A DNA stretch of 64,000 nucleotides from Brachybacterium endophyticum (GCF_003130585.1 NZ_QFKX01000002.1:310001-374000); one strand, 5' to 3'; positions 7,468 through 16,879 are shown, counted from the first letter of the stretch. Notes: a model not told the origin generated them from the letters alone. Made by a program: numbers and translations.

Positions 7468-9042
7468 TCAGTTCGTGTCGTTGCCTGCGGCGGCCAGATC
7501 CTTGCGTGCCTGGGCCAGTTCCTTCCGCGTCTGTGCCAACGCGACGTCCTTCTTCTTGTAGCTCTCGTAGCCGCGGCGGAGCTTCCGTCGCACCTTCCCC
7601 TGGTACTGCTCGTGCGAGGTGCCCTCGTATCGGGGGAGGTTCTTCTCGAGCTGCTCGTACGTGTAGGGGCGTGTTGCGCTCTGCGGTGCGACGACGCCCT
7701 TGATGCCCTCGAAGAGCGTCCGGTACACGTCCATCATCTCGGATGGTTTCTTCGAGACGCCCTCGTCCATCGCGCGGTCCAGCTGTGCGATCACATGGTC
7801 CGCGTTCCAATCCTCCGAGGGAATGGCCCGGTGTCCGTAGCCCACCGAGTCGTAGAAGTAGGGCACCTTGAAGTTCCAGGACAGCCCCACGCAGGGGACG
7901 GAATACGCGAAGCTGGTGATGCTTGCGTGCAGGCGGTAGGCGATCACCCCGTCGCAGGCGGTCAATTCACCGATCAGCTCTTCGGGAGAGTTCACGGTGA
8001 ACATCGTCTTGCTGATGGGGACATCGCGCTTTCGGACAATGTTATCCAGGAACACCTCGTCGGCGAAGTGGCCGGTGGTGAACAGTCGGTAGTCGTCCCC
8101 GCGCGCCTTGAGCTTCGCGATGACATCGAGCCAGAAGTCCTGTTGATCCTTCTCCGAGAAGTTGATCTTGTTGTCCTTGAAGATTCCGGCTCGAGTGACC
8201 ACGAGACCGATTCGTCGCCCCGAGGTCTTCTTCGGAGCCGCCGAGTCCCCCGCAGACGTGGCCTGCTGCGTCGCGGCCCTCGCAGCTTCCTCCTCTCGTC
8301 GGCGCGCCTGGACAGCGAGGCGGGGGAGTGCGCGGTGCGCCGTCCGGCGGGCGATCTGCTCGATCTGCCGGCGGGAGGTCGATGCGGCTCTCGAGAGTGC
8401 GGACGCGGACGTCCGCTTGGGTGCCTCGCCTGCGGGATCGCCTGCGTCGACGGGCGCGCCGAGGTTCGTGGCGGCGCTGCTCTCCTGGGGATCCGCGATC
8501 GGTCCGAACACGATGTCGGCGTAGACGGCGGGGTCGGCGACGTGTGCGGTGGGAATGCCCGTCTCCTCGGTGTACTTACGCACTGAGTCGAAGTCGTCGC
8601 GCGTGGTGATCTGGCGGACCACCGGCAGCTGCAGCGCCTGCTTGAGTCGCTGGGACTTCTCGTTCTGGGCGTCGTACTTCTCCACGCCGATGCTCGAGAA
8701 GATCACGGGGACTCCGAACTCCTGAGCAATCTCGAGAGTCGTGATGGTCTTCCGATAGAACACTTGGTAGGCGTAGTTGAAGAGCGGCGCGCCTCCGAAG
8801 ATCAGGAGGTCGGCGTTCGAGATCGCTTTGCGCGCCGCCGACAGGTGCTTGGGGTCGTTCCGCTGCAGGTACTTCTTGTTGATGATGCCCGCTGCACGGC
8901 TGTCGATGACGAACGATTCATCGTCGCGACCGAGATTCCTCATGGCGGCCTTGATCAGTGCGATCACCGAGGCCTCGATGATCTGATCTCCGACATTGTC
9001 CGAGTCGTTGTTGGTCAGCAGGAGGACCTTGAACTTGGGCAC
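7468..9042 (-). CDS. Polysaccharide pyruvyl transferase family protein with internal low-complexity insert
   Basis: The N-terminal half (LLTNNDSDNVGDQIIEASVI, then ADLLIFGGAPLFNYAY and the HVADPAVYADIVFG segment) and C-terminal half (RRIGLVVTRAGIFKD ... CDGVIAYRLHASITSFAYSV) match the PS_pyruv_trans/WcaK-CsaB family, which adds ketal pyruvate to sugars or has related glycosyltransferase-like folds. Residues ~186-274 are an Ala/Arg/Ser-rich insert between the two lobes, and a short Ala/Lys/Gln helix ends the protein; 524 residues is long for the family. The start is GTG with GGAG 6 nt upstream. It is transcribed away from the 9328 gene. Confidence 0.75.
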   Translation of the reverse strand: MPKFKVLLLTNNDSDNVGDQIIEASVIALIKAAMRNLGRDDESFVIDSRAAGIINKKYLQRNDPKHLSAARKAISNADLLIFGGAPLFNYAYQVFYRKTITTLEIAQEFGVPVIFSSIGVEKYDAQNEKSQRLKQALQLPVVRQITTRDDFDSVRKYTEETGIPTAHVADPAVYADIVFGPIADPQESSAATNLGAPVDAGDPAGEAPKRTSASALSRAASTSRRQIEQIARRTAHRALPRLAVQARRREEEAARAATQQATSAGDSAAPKKTSGRRIGLVVTRAGIFKDNKINFSEKDQQDFWLDVIAKLKARGDDYRLFTTGHFADEVFLDNIVRKRDVPISKTMFTVNSPEELIGELTACDGVIAYRLHASITSFAYSVPCVGLSWNFKVPYFYDSVGYGHRAIPSEDWNADHVIAQLDRAMDEGVSKKPSEMMDVYRTLFEGIKGVVAPQSATRPYTYEQLEKNLPRYEGTSHEQYQGKVRRKLRRGYESYKKKDVALAQTRKELAQARKDLAAAGNDTN

Positions 9043-9327
9043 TATTGCTCCGTTATCTTCGTGTTCACCGGCTTGTCGCGCGTTGTTCAGCTGGTGTCGG
9101 CGGCTACGATGTCACCTGGCGTTCAGCTTGCGTCTACCGGACGTACAGTACCCAGCGCGGGCTGGACGTGGAAGCGGCTGCGCCGCGGGCGTCGTTGCCC
9201 GCGGTGATGTGCGCCGCGCGTTTCTGCAGTTCAACGAGCTGGCAACTGTCAGCCTCGGCAGCGGTGCCGTGAGGGGACCGGGGGCGAGTGGTCGTCCGTG
9301 GAAGAAGCAAGGGAAGGGGCTTGTCGA

Positions 9328-11361
9328 GTGGCGGCACGCTTGAGAGTGGCAGAGATCTCGTGGAGTCATATCTGGGTGACGTTCAGGCTCACCTTCGATG
9401 GCATCGAGGATCCACCCGTCGCTGTTCCGGACGAAGCGCAGCCCGTAGGGGATCAACGCCTGGGGCTTCGATCCTCGCGCGCAGCCGGGAGTGCCTCCGA
9501 GGCCAGCGGCCTCCCCGACGTCTCCCCGGAGTTCGCGCGAGCCGCCGGCGAGGCGGCGACGCGGACCGGTCGTTCCGTCGAGAGCCCCTCGGAAGACGGT
9601 GCCTCACTCGAGACCGAGTCGACCGAGGCCGAGGCGATGGGCGTCGTCGAGGTGCCCGTCGAGCAGGAGGTCGCCACCGATCCCGTGGCCGTCCCCTCGG
9701 TGGAGCAGATCGAGTCCGGCGCCGTCGAGTTCATCTTCGTGGACAAGAAGAAGGTGCAGCGGGCCGAGGCGACGCACCTCGGCGGTCGCGATTACGAGAT
9801 CCGCGTGAACATCACCCGCTTCAACGGCCGGCGGCAGTTCCCCGACGGCACCTGGAGGCTCATCCCCCGGGTTGCCGGGCAGCGCGGCAAGGCCGCTACC
9901 TACAGCCTCTCCGATGCGGAGCGGCTGCCGGAGCTCTCCCGTGTCTACATGTACGACTCGAACAAGACCGGGTACACGATCTCCTTCGGGTTCTCCGAGG
10001 CGGAGGATCCGCCGATCCTGCTCATGCGCGTCTACCAGCTGTTCCGCAGGGCGAAGAAGCCGAAGAAGCCGAAGCTCTCCACCCGCATCAAGCGGTACCC
10101 CTCGACCCTGCGCAAGCGGCTGACGAGCAGGAAGAAGAAGACCGAGACGCTCACCTCGTTCTACTCCTACGTGCGCAGCCACCGACCGGAGGGCCGGAAG
10201 CCGAGGATCCTGTTCGCCTCGGAGCAGCGCCCCCGCATCAGCGGCAACCTGCTGCGCATCCGGGACCGCATGATCGAGCGCGGTCTGGACAAGGACTTCG
10301 AGTTCACCGAGTCCTTCCGCATCCCCAGCACGAGCGACAAGCGCTCGACCCTGCGTGCCGTCAAGCTGCTCGCCGAGGCCGACTTCGTCTTCATCGACGA
10401 CTACTTCGCGATGTTCGACTCCCTCAAGCTCGCGAAGGACTGCACCATCGTCCAGGTCTGGCACGCGGGCAGCGGCTTCAAGGCCGTGGGGTACAGCCGG
10501 TTCGGCAACTACGGCTCGCCGAAGCTCCAGAACGCGCACCGTCGTTACACCTACGCGATCACGGGCTCCAAGCATCTCGTCCCGGTCTACGCCGAGGTCT
10601 TCGGCATCGAGGAGGAGGCGGTCGTCCCCACCGGTCTGCCGCGCATCGATGCCTTCCTCGACCCTGAGCGCACCGAGCGCGTCAAGGAGGACTTCTACCG
10701 GGAGCATCCCGACCTCCACGGCAAGAAGCTCATCCTGTTCGCGCCGACGTTCCGCGGCCGCGGCATCAACGACGGCTACTACGACTTCGACGAGATCGAC
10801 TTCGACGCGCTGTACGAGTACTGCGGGGACGACGCCGTCGCCCTGTTCCGCATGCACCACTTCGTCAGCACGCCGATCCCGATCCCGCCCGAGTACGCCG
10901 ATCGCCTCCGCGACTTCTCCCACTTCCCCGACGGCAACGACCTGCTCCATGTCGTGGATCTGCTCATCACCGACTACTCGTCCATCATCTACGAGTACTC
11001 GCTGCTCGAGCGCCCCATGCTGTTCTTCGCCTACGACAAGGACGTGTACGCCACGACTCGTGGCTTCCACCGCGACTACGTCGAGACCGCGCCGGGCAAG
11101 GTGTGCGGCACCTTCGACGAGCTGATCTCGGCGATGAAGGACGAGGACTACGAGCAGTGGCGCCGGGAGAAGTTCGTGCGCGAGAACTTCGACCACGTCG
11201 ACACGCACTCGGCGGACCGCGTCATCGACTGGCTGCTCCTCGGTCGCCCGATCGGCAGCCCCGTCGAGGGCGAGGGCGCGATCGAGGCACAGGAGCTGAA
11301 CGATCCCGCCGCCGACGCGACGGGAACGACCCGCGAACCCGTGAAGGAGACCGCATCATGA
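9328..11361 (+). CDS. CDP-alditol phosphotransferase (TagF/TagB-like, CDP-glycerol family)
   Basis: A 677-residue protein. The first ~150 residues are a beta-rich/low-complexity region, followed by a basic stretch rich in Lys and Arg, which could contact membrane. The C-terminal ~390 residues are the Glyphos_transf domain: VQVWHAGSGFKAVGYS, GLPRIDAFL, ILFAPTFRGRG, then RMHHF and the DLLITDYSSIIYEYSLLERP nucleotide-binding region. Family enzymes transfer polyol-phosphate from a CDP-alditol to the growing teichoic acid. I chose the GTG at 9328 (GGGAAGGGG 8 nt upstream) rather than the in-frame GTG at 9298. The stop overlaps the next start (ATGA). Confidence 0.88.
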   Translation: MAARLRVAEISWSHIWVTFRLTFDGIEDPPVAVPDEAQPVGDQRLGLRSSRAAGSASEASGLPDVSPEFARAAGEAATRTGRSVESPSEDGASLETESTEAEAMGVVEVPVEQEVATDPVAVPSVEQIESGAVEFIFVDKKKVQRAEATHLGGRDYEIRVNITRFNGRRQFPDGTWRLIPRVAGQRGKAATYSLSDAERLPELSRVYMYDSNKTGYTISFGFSEAEDPPILLMRVYQLFRRAKKPKKPKLSTRIKRYPSTLRKRLTSRKKKTETLTSFYSYVRSHRPEGRKPRILFASEQRPRISGNLLRIRDRMIERGLDKDFEFTESFRIPSTSDKRSTLRAVKLLAEADFVFIDDYFAMFDSLKLAKDCTIVQVWHAGSGFKAVGYSRFGNYGSPKLQNAHRRYTYAITGSKHLVPVYAEVFGIEEEAVVPTGLPRIDAFLDPERTERVKEDFYREHPDLHGKKLILFAPTFRGRGINDGYYDFDEIDFDALYEYCGDDAVALFRMHHFVSTPIPIPPEYADRLRDFSHFPDGNDLLHVVDLLITDYSSIIYEYSLLERPMLFFAYDKDVYATTRGFHRDYVETAPGKVCGTFDELISAMKDEDYEQWRREKFVRENFDHVDTHSADRVIDWLLLGRPIGSPVEGEGAIEAQELNDPAADATGTTREPVKETAS

Positions 11362-12077
11362 GCGTCGGAGTGATCTTCGCGGGGGGCATCGGCAGCCGCA
11401 TGAACTCCCGCGCACTGCCCAAGCAGTTCCTGGAGGTGAACGGGCGGCCGATCATCGTCCACACATTGCAGCACTTCGAGGACCATCCCGAGATCGAGGC
11501 GGTCGCCGTGGCGATCCTGCCCGCGTGGCGCGATCACTTCTCGAAGCTGGTCTCGCGCTACGAGCTCACCAAGGTGAAGTGGATCGTGGACGGCGGCGGG
11601 ACGGGCCAGCAGTCCCGACACCGTGCGCTGCAGGCCGTGTCGGAGGAGCGCCCGGCGGACACCGTGGTGCTTGTCCACGACGGCGTCCGCCCGTTGATCG
11701 ACGAGGGCCTCATCTCCAGGAACATCCGTGGGGTCGAGGAGTACGGCACGGCGATCACCTGCTGCAAGGTCAACGAGACCATCGTGACCAGTGATCACGG
11801 CGAGGTCGGATCGATCATCCCGCGCGGCAACCTGTTCGCCGCCCGGGCGCCTCAGAGCTTTCGTCTCGGCGAGATCCTCGCCGCCTACGACGCGGCCGTG
11901 GCCAGCGGGGAGGACGACACCATCGACTCGTGCTCCGTCATGAAGGACTTCGGGTCCACGCCCCTGCACAGGATCGACGGCCCCGTCTCCAACATCAAGA
12001 TCACCACGGCGGAGGACTTCTACGTCTCCCGCACGTACTTCGAGCTGATCGAGAACCAGCAGATCGTGGGGTTCTGA
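11358..12077 (+). CDS. IspD/TarI-type cytidylyltransferase (first of two)
   Basis: A 239-residue IspD-family nucleotidyltransferase: the CTP-binding loop IFAGGIGSRMNSRALPKQFL, the VLVHDGVRPLID metal site, and the late NIKITTAEDF motif. IspD itself acts in isoprenoid synthesis, but here the gene overlaps a CDP-alditol transferase gene (ATGA) and precedes an NAD-dependent epimerase/reductase-type gene by 2 nt, so it more likely makes a CDP-alditol for the wall polymer. A second, distinct copy is at 13926. The activated alditol is not determined by sequence. Confidence 0.85.
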   Translation: MSVGVIFAGGIGSRMNSRALPKQFLEVNGRPIIVHTLQHFEDHPEIEAVAVAILPAWRDHFSKLVSRYELTKVKWIVDGGGTGQQSRHRALQAVSEERPADTVVLVHDGVRPLIDEGLISRNIRGVEEYGTAITCCKVNETIVTSDHGEVGSIIPRGNLFAARAPQSFRLGEILAAYDAAVASGEDDTIDSCSVMKDFGSTPLHRIDGPVSNIKITTAEDFYVSRTYFELIENQQIVGF

Positions 12078-12079
12078 CC

Positions 12080-13129
12080 ATGAGTGCTTCGACACGAGTG
12101 ATGGCCGATGACATCGCCGAGATCATCGGCCGCGACCTCCCCTGGGAGAAGCTGACGGGCACCACGGTGCTCGTGACCGGAGCGAGCGGCATGCTGCCCT
12201 CCTATGCGGTGCGCACACTGCTCCGGTTGAACGACGAGCACCAGGCGGGGATCACCGTCCTCGGACTCGTGCGCAACGAGGAGAAGGCTCATCGGGCGCT
12301 GTCCGACGTCGTCGAGCGGACGGACTTCCGTCTGATCGTGCAGGACGTCTCGGCGCCCCTGGATCTCGAGGGCCCCTTGGATCTGATCATCCACGGTGCG
12401 AGCGCGGCGCGGCCGTCGCTGCACAGTGCGGATCCGATCGGCACCATGAAGGCGAACCTCCTGGGGACCATGAACCTCCTGGACCTCGCCGCGCGCACGG
12501 GCAGCACCTTCTCGCTGATGTCCTCGGCCGAGGTCTACGGCTCCCAAGCAGCGGACGTCGAGCTGATCGGGGAGAACAGCTACGGCGGCTTCGACATCCT
12601 CAACCCTCGTTCCTGCTACTCCGAGGGCAAGCGTGCAGCGGAGACCCTCTGCTCCGCGTACGCCGCGCAGCACGGGATCACCTGCAGGATCGCCCGCTTC
12701 GGGCACATCTACGGTCCGGGCATGGCGCTGGACGACGGTCGCGTGCAGGCGGAGTTCACGGCGAAGGTCCTGGCCGGCGAGGACATCGTGCTGAACAGCG
12801 ACGGCAGCGCGCAGCGCACCTACACCTACGTCGGCGACGCGATCGCAGGTCTCTTCTTCATCCTGCTGACGGGGGAGGAGATGGTCTACAACATCTCCGA
12901 CGTCGACGGCCTCACCTCCATCCGCGGTCTGGCGGAAGCGTTCACCACCGTGCGCCCCGAGCTCGGTCTGCAGGTGCACACCAAGCCCTCGGACACGGGC
13001 AGCCGCTACGCGGCGGCGAAGGCGCAGGGCCTGGACAGCGCACGGCTGCTCGCGCTGGGATGGCGCCCGCTGGTCGATCTCTCGTCCGGGCTCGCCCGGA
13101 CGGTCCGCAGCCACGCCGACGAGGCCTGA
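12080..13129 (+). CDS. NAD-dependent epimerase/dehydratase-type oxidoreductase
   Basis: A 349-residue extended SDR protein: nucleotide-binding loop VLVTGASGMLPSYAV (GxxGxxP-like), DLIIHGASAARPS, the MSSAEVYG serine region, and the catalytic YSEGK (Tyr-x3-Lys). It begins 2 nt after the preceding cytidylyltransferase, so the two probably act together. In several capsule loci an IspD-type enzyme paired with such an oxidoreductase supplies CDP-linked mannitol or arabinitol; that analogy is from memory and would make this the sugar-phosphate reductase. UDP-sugar epimerase is the alternative. Confidence 0.8.
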   Translation: MSASTRVMADDIAEIIGRDLPWEKLTGTTVLVTGASGMLPSYAVRTLLRLNDEHQAGITVLGLVRNEEKAHRALSDVVERTDFRLIVQDVSAPLDLEGPLDLIIHGASAARPSLHSADPIGTMKANLLGTMNLLDLAARTGSTFSLMSSAEVYGSQAADVELIGENSYGGFDILNPRSCYSEGKRAAETLCSAYAAQHGITCRIARFGHIYGPGMALDDGRVQAEFTAKVLAGEDIVLNSDGSAQRTYTYVGDAIAGLFFILLTGEEMVYNISDVDGLTSIRGLAEAFTTVRPELGLQVHTKPSDTGSRYAAAKAQGLDSARLLALGWRPLVDLSSGLARTVRSHADEA

Positions 13130-13157
13130 TCCTCCGGCGCCCGCCACAGGGCGAACG

Positions 13158-13199
13158 GGAAGGGGCCGGGTGCAGCGTGTGCTGCACCCGGCCCCTTCC
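13158..13199. terminator. Strong bidirectional terminator, 19-bp stem
   Basis: Arms 13158-13176 and 13181-13199 pair perfectly over 19 bp around a GTGT loop (core GGGGCCGGGTGCAGC). It sits between the converging epimerase and SDR genes and terminates both. Confidence 0.85.
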
Positions 13200-13225
13200 T
13201 CATCCGCCGCGGAGGCGTCGATCGC

Positions 13226-13933
13226 TCACTGGCGGACGACGATGTTCTCCGAGTCGATGAAGCGGCCCACGGGCGAGGCGAAGGTCTCGATGACCCGCGC
13301 GACGTGCTCGGGCTGCATGATCGTGTCCGGGTCCTCGTCGGGCGCGAGCGTGCGACGCAGGGCCGTCGCCGTGCGACCGGGGGACAGGCAGACCACGCGG
13401 GTGCCGTAGATCGCGAGCTCCTCGCGCATCACCTGGCTCATGTTGATCACGGCCGCCTTGGAGGCCGAGTAGGTGAGCCAGCCCGAGCGCCCGTTGATGC
13501 CGGCGGTCGAGGCGATGTTGACGATCAGCTTGAAGACGTTGCCCTTGTTCAGCAGCGTCTTGACGATCAGGAACGGCGCGTAGACGTTCACGTTCATCGT
13601 CTTCTCGAAGTCCTCGATCTCCGCCTGCTGCAGCGGGATCGGGTTCGTGTAGCCCGCGTTGTTGACGAGGATGTCGATGTTGCCGACCTCCTCGTGCACG
13701 GACTCGAGGTTCTCGATCAGCGAGTCGCGATCGCCCACGTCGACGTAGCGCGTGATGATCTTGCGGCCCACGGGGCTCGAGGAGCGCAGCTCCTCGACGG
13801 CCTCGTCGAAGTCGTCGGACTTGCGGGCGAACATCACGACGGTGGTGATGTCCTCGCTGTTGTGGATGAAGCGGTGCACGGTCTCCAGACCGATCCCGCG
13901 CGAAGCACCGGTGACGAGAGCGGTCTTAGTCAT
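13226..13933 (-). CDS. Classical SDR reductase paired with a cytidylyltransferase
   Basis: A 235-residue short-chain dehydrogenase: TGASRGIG cofactor loop, DILVNNAG, IASTAGIN serine region and the catalytic YSASK. It overlaps the upstream IspD-type gene by 8 nt, in the same order (cytidylyltransferase then SDR) as the two domains of the fused Haemophilus Bcs1/Acs1 enzyme, which reduces ribulose 5-phosphate and makes CDP-ribitol. By that analogy this is the ribulose-5-phosphate reductase. The substrate is inferred from the fusion precedent, not shown by the sequence. Confidence 0.78.
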   Translation of the reverse strand: MTKTALVTGASRGIGLETVHRFIHNSEDITTVVMFARKSDDFDEAVEELRSSSPVGRKIITRYVDVGDRDSLIENLESVHEEVGNIDILVNNAGYTNPIPLQQAEIEDFEKTMNVNVYAPFLIVKTLLNKGNVFKLIVNIASTAGINGRSGWLTYSASKAAVINMSQVMREELAIYGTRVVCLSPGRTATALRRTLAPDEDPDTIMQPEHVARVIETFASPVGRFIDSENIVVRQ

Positions 13934-14612
13934 CGTCTTCCTCCTCCGGGCGCAGGAGGAAGCCCGCCATGCGCAGATCAGTGGGCGTGGTGACCTTGAA
14001 GTTCACGTCCGAGCCGTCGATGAAGTACACCGGGTGGCCGGCGACGGCGACCAGGGTCGCGTCTTCCGTGAAGACCTTCTTGTCCTTCTCCGCCTGGGAG
14101 TGGGCGTCGACCAGATCGGCCTTGGAGAACTTCTGCGGCAGCTGCACGTTGCGCAGCTGATCGCGCTCCAGGGAGCCCGTGACCTCGCGCGTGTCCGGGT
14201 CGACCGGAGCCACCGTGAAGGAGATCGGGGTCATCAGCGAGACGTTCGCGTGCTGGTCCTCGATGAGGTCCTCGAAGTTCTTCTTCGTCACCAGCGGGCG
14301 CGCGGCCTCGTGGATGATCACGTTCTCGTTCGTGCAGTGCGGGAGCATCGCTGCGACGGAGGAGTGGCGCGAGTCGCCGGCCTCGACGAGCGTGACCGGG
14401 GTGGAGATCGCGTAGTCCTCGAGCACCTGCTCGACGGACTCCTTCCACTCCGGCGGGTAGTTCAGGACGATCTGGTCGATCTTCTCGACACGGTTCGCCA
14501 TGACCAGTGCGTAGACGAGGATCGGGATGCCGCGGAGCTTCAGCAGCTGCTTCGGCTGGTTCGCGCCGACGCGGGTCCCGATCCCTCCGTTCAGCAGGAT
14601 CAGTGAGTACAT
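13926..14612 (-). CDS. IspD/TarI-type cytidylyltransferase (second of two), probable CDP-ribitol synthase
   Basis: A 228-residue IspD-fold protein: ILLNGGIGTRVGANQPKQLL (nucleotide loop), VIIHEAARPLVT metal site and VNFKVTTPTDLRMA near the end. The C-terminus carries an acidic run (EEEDDD). It is translationally coupled (8-nt overlap) to the SDR gene that follows, making a split version of the bifunctional CDP-ribitol enzymes. It differs clearly in sequence from the copy at 11358, so the two probably act on different alditol phosphates. Confidence 0.8.
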   Translation of the reverse strand: MYSLILLNGGIGTRVGANQPKQLLKLRGIPILVYALVMANRVEKIDQIVLNYPPEWKESVEQVLEDYAISTPVTLVEAGDSRHSSVAAMLPHCTNENVIIHEAARPLVTKKNFEDLIEDQHANVSLMTPISFTVAPVDPDTREVTGSLERDQLRNVQLPQKFSKADLVDAHSQAEKDKKVFTEDATLVAVAGHPVYFIDGSDVNFKVTTPTDLRMAGFLLRPEEEDDD

Positions 14613-14882
14613 GGATGTTCCTTCGGGCAGTCGAGGTCGCGCGCCACGACGCTGCGGACTGGCCGCATCATCGGGGTCACGCGACTGCTACGTCGGTCGA
14701 CCGGGATTTCACCTCCCGGACATGTGCCCGTCACCCTACAAGACGGCCTGTGCAGATCCTGCGAGGGTGTCGCGCTGTGCGGGATACCACCGCTGACCGT
14801 GGTGGGGCCGGCGTTAGGATGAGGAACGCTCGGCCGACGGACGGCCACCCTGCCCCGGAGCCTCGGAGATTGGTACGGCCTG

Positions 14883-15821
14883 TTGACTGCTAGCGAACCG
14901 GCGACCCCCGCTGTGCCCCCACCCCTGGAGCGCACCTACGCCCCGGAGTGGGTGGAGACCACCGCGCGGCAGAACGGCCTGGATCGGATGGGCGTGCGCC
15001 CCTCGCTGCGGGAGTACATCCCGGAGCTGTGGAAGCGACGCACCTTCATCCGGGTGCTGGCGATCTCGAAGGCCCAGGCCAAGAACCAGAACACCTACCT
15101 CGGTCAGGTCTGGGCGCTGCTCACGCCGATCCTGAACGCCTTCGTCTACATCCTCATCTTCGGCTTCATCCTGCAGGTGGGCCGCGCGGGGATCGAGAAC
15201 ACGATCGCGTTCATCGTGGTCGGCGTCTTCATGTTCCGCTTCTTCGAGATGTCGCTGACGGCGGGCTCCAAGGCGATCCGCACCAACATGAACCTGGTGC
15301 GCTCGGTGCACTTCCCGCGTGCCGTGCTGCCGATCGCGGGCGTGGCGGCGGAGCTGACCACGCTGGCGCCGGCGCTGGTGGTCATGTGCGTGATCGCCTA
15401 CTTCTCCGGGCTGCTGCCCAACGAGGGCGCGGTGCCGCTCGCATGGCGGTGGCTGCTGCTGGTCCCGGCGGTGCTGCTGCTGTGGTGCTTCTGCACCGGC
15501 GTCTCCTTCATCATGGCGCGCGTGGTCGCGCAGACCCCGGACATCGACAACCTGATCCCCTTCGGCGCGCGCATCCTCATGTACGCCTCCGGCGTGATCT
15601 TCTCCATCGACCACTTCGTCGGGAAGTTCTCCTGGGGATGGGTCATGGAGTACCAGCCGGTGGCCGTGTACCTCTCGCTCGCGCGATCGAGCATCCTGAA
15701 CGAACCCGCCTACCCGCTGGATCCGGTCATGTGGCTCGTCGGCCTGGGATGGGCCGCCGTGTTCCTCGTGGGCGGGTTCCTCTACTTCTGGCAGGGGGAA
15801 GAGACCTATGGCCGCAATTGA
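14883..15821 (+). CDS. Teichoic acid/polysaccharide ABC exporter, permease (TagG-like)
   Basis: A 312-residue ABC-2 type permease. A ~60-residue cytoplasmic N-terminus (REYIPELWKRRTFIRVLA) precedes about six membrane segments, including FVYILIFGFIL, TIAFIVVGVFMFRFF, LVVMCVIAYF and the final VMWLVGLGWAAVFLVGG. It forms the channel that flips lipid-linked polymer. It overlaps the ATPase gene by 14 nt. The assigned start is TTG at 14883 with a poorly spaced GGAG; an in-frame GTG further on is possible. Confidence 0.88.
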   Translation: MTASEPATPAVPPPLERTYAPEWVETTARQNGLDRMGVRPSLREYIPELWKRRTFIRVLAISKAQAKNQNTYLGQVWALLTPILNAFVYILIFGFILQVGRAGIENTIAFIVVGVFMFRFFEMSLTAGSKAIRTNMNLVRSVHFPRAVLPIAGVAAELTTLAPALVVMCVIAYFSGLLPNEGAVPLAWRWLLLVPAVLLLWCFCTGVSFIMARVVAQTPDIDNLIPFGARILMYASGVIFSIDHFVGKFSWGWVMEYQPVAVYLSLARSSILNEPAYPLDPVMWLVGLGWAAVFLVGGFLYFWQGEETYGRN

Positions 15822-16686
15822 CACCGACGAGGACGACTTCGAGGTCGATGCCGAGGACCTCGACAACACTCCCGTCGCCGAGAGCGACTCCGAGCGCCTC
15901 TCCCTGCTGGTCAACGACCTGCACGTGACCTATCGCGTCTTCGGCGCGAAGAAGGTGGGCCACGGCCCCGCCAAGAAGCAGACCGCCCTGCAGAAGTTCC
16001 TCAGCCGGGGTGCCTCCCAGCAGGGCGTGCGCGAGGTGAAGGCGGTGCGCGGCATCTCCTTCAGCGCGCGCCACGGCGAGTCCATCGGCATCATCGGCGT
16101 CAACGGCTCGGGCAAGTCCACGCTGCTGCGCGCCATCGCCGGGCTGATCCCGCCCGCCTCCGGCTCCGTCTACGTCGCGGGCGATCCCGCCCTGCTGGGC
16201 GTGAACGCCGTGCTGATGGGGGACCTGAGCGGCGAGCGCAACATCATGATCGGCGGTCTCGCCCTGGGCCTCACCCAGCAGCAGGTCAAGGACCGCTACC
16301 AGGACGTCGTCGACTTCGCCGAGATCGGCGAGTTCGTGAACCTGCCGATGAAGTCCTACTCCTCAGGCATGGGGGCGCGGCTGCGCTTCGCGATCTCCGC
16401 GAGCGCCGTGCCCGACATCCTGATGATCGACGAGGCGCTCTCGACCGGCGATGCCGGGTTCCGTGCCAAGAGCAAGGCCCGGATCAACGAGGTCCGCGAG
16501 TCGGCCGGGACCGTGTTCCTGGTCAGTCACTCGCTGGCGACCGTGAAGAGCATGTGCGAGCGCGTGCTGTGGGTGCACAAGGGGCAGCTCGTCATGGACG
16601 GGCCCGCGGACGAGGTCTGCAAGCACTACAAGAAGTTCGTCAACGAGACGAAGAAGCTCGCGGAGGAGCGCGCCGCGGAGAAGTGA
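15808..16686 (+). CDS. Teichoic acid/polysaccharide ABC exporter, ATPase (TagH-like)
   Basis: A 292-residue ATPase: Walker A GVNGSGKST, signature YSSGMGARLRFAIS, Walker B ILMIDEALS and the switch histidine in VSHS, with a characteristic TagH/Wzt-like insertion before the Walker A. The first ~35 residues are acidic. It powers export with the 14883 permease, whose last 14 nt it overlaps. No C-terminal sugar-recognition domain like that of Wzt is present, which fits teichoic acid rather than O-antigen export. Confidence 0.9.
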   Translation: MAAIDTDEDDFEVDAEDLDNTPVAESDSERLSLLVNDLHVTYRVFGAKKVGHGPAKKQTALQKFLSRGASQQGVREVKAVRGISFSARHGESIGIIGVNGSGKSTLLRAIAGLIPPASGSVYVAGDPALLGVNAVLMGDLSGERNIMIGGLALGLTQQQVKDRYQDVVDFAEIGEFVNLPMKSYSSGMGARLRFAISASAVPDILMIDEALSTGDAGFRAKSKARINEVRESAGTVFLVSHSLATVKSMCERVLWVHKGQLVMDGPADEVCKHYKKFVNETKKLAEERAAEK

Positions 16687-16879
16687 TCCCGGGAACGGGA
16701 GCGGCGGGACCGGACATGGGCCGGTGCCGCCGGCGCTCCCCGCGCGCATCGCCGGTGGGTGGCGGTGGAGTCGAGGGGATCGCGAGGGGTGGTCCGGGCG
16801 CCGTGCCCGTGACACCGTGACCACGAGGAGCCCGCGCGGGGGAGAACGCGCCGGGTTCCCTGCACCGAGGGGGAAGACG

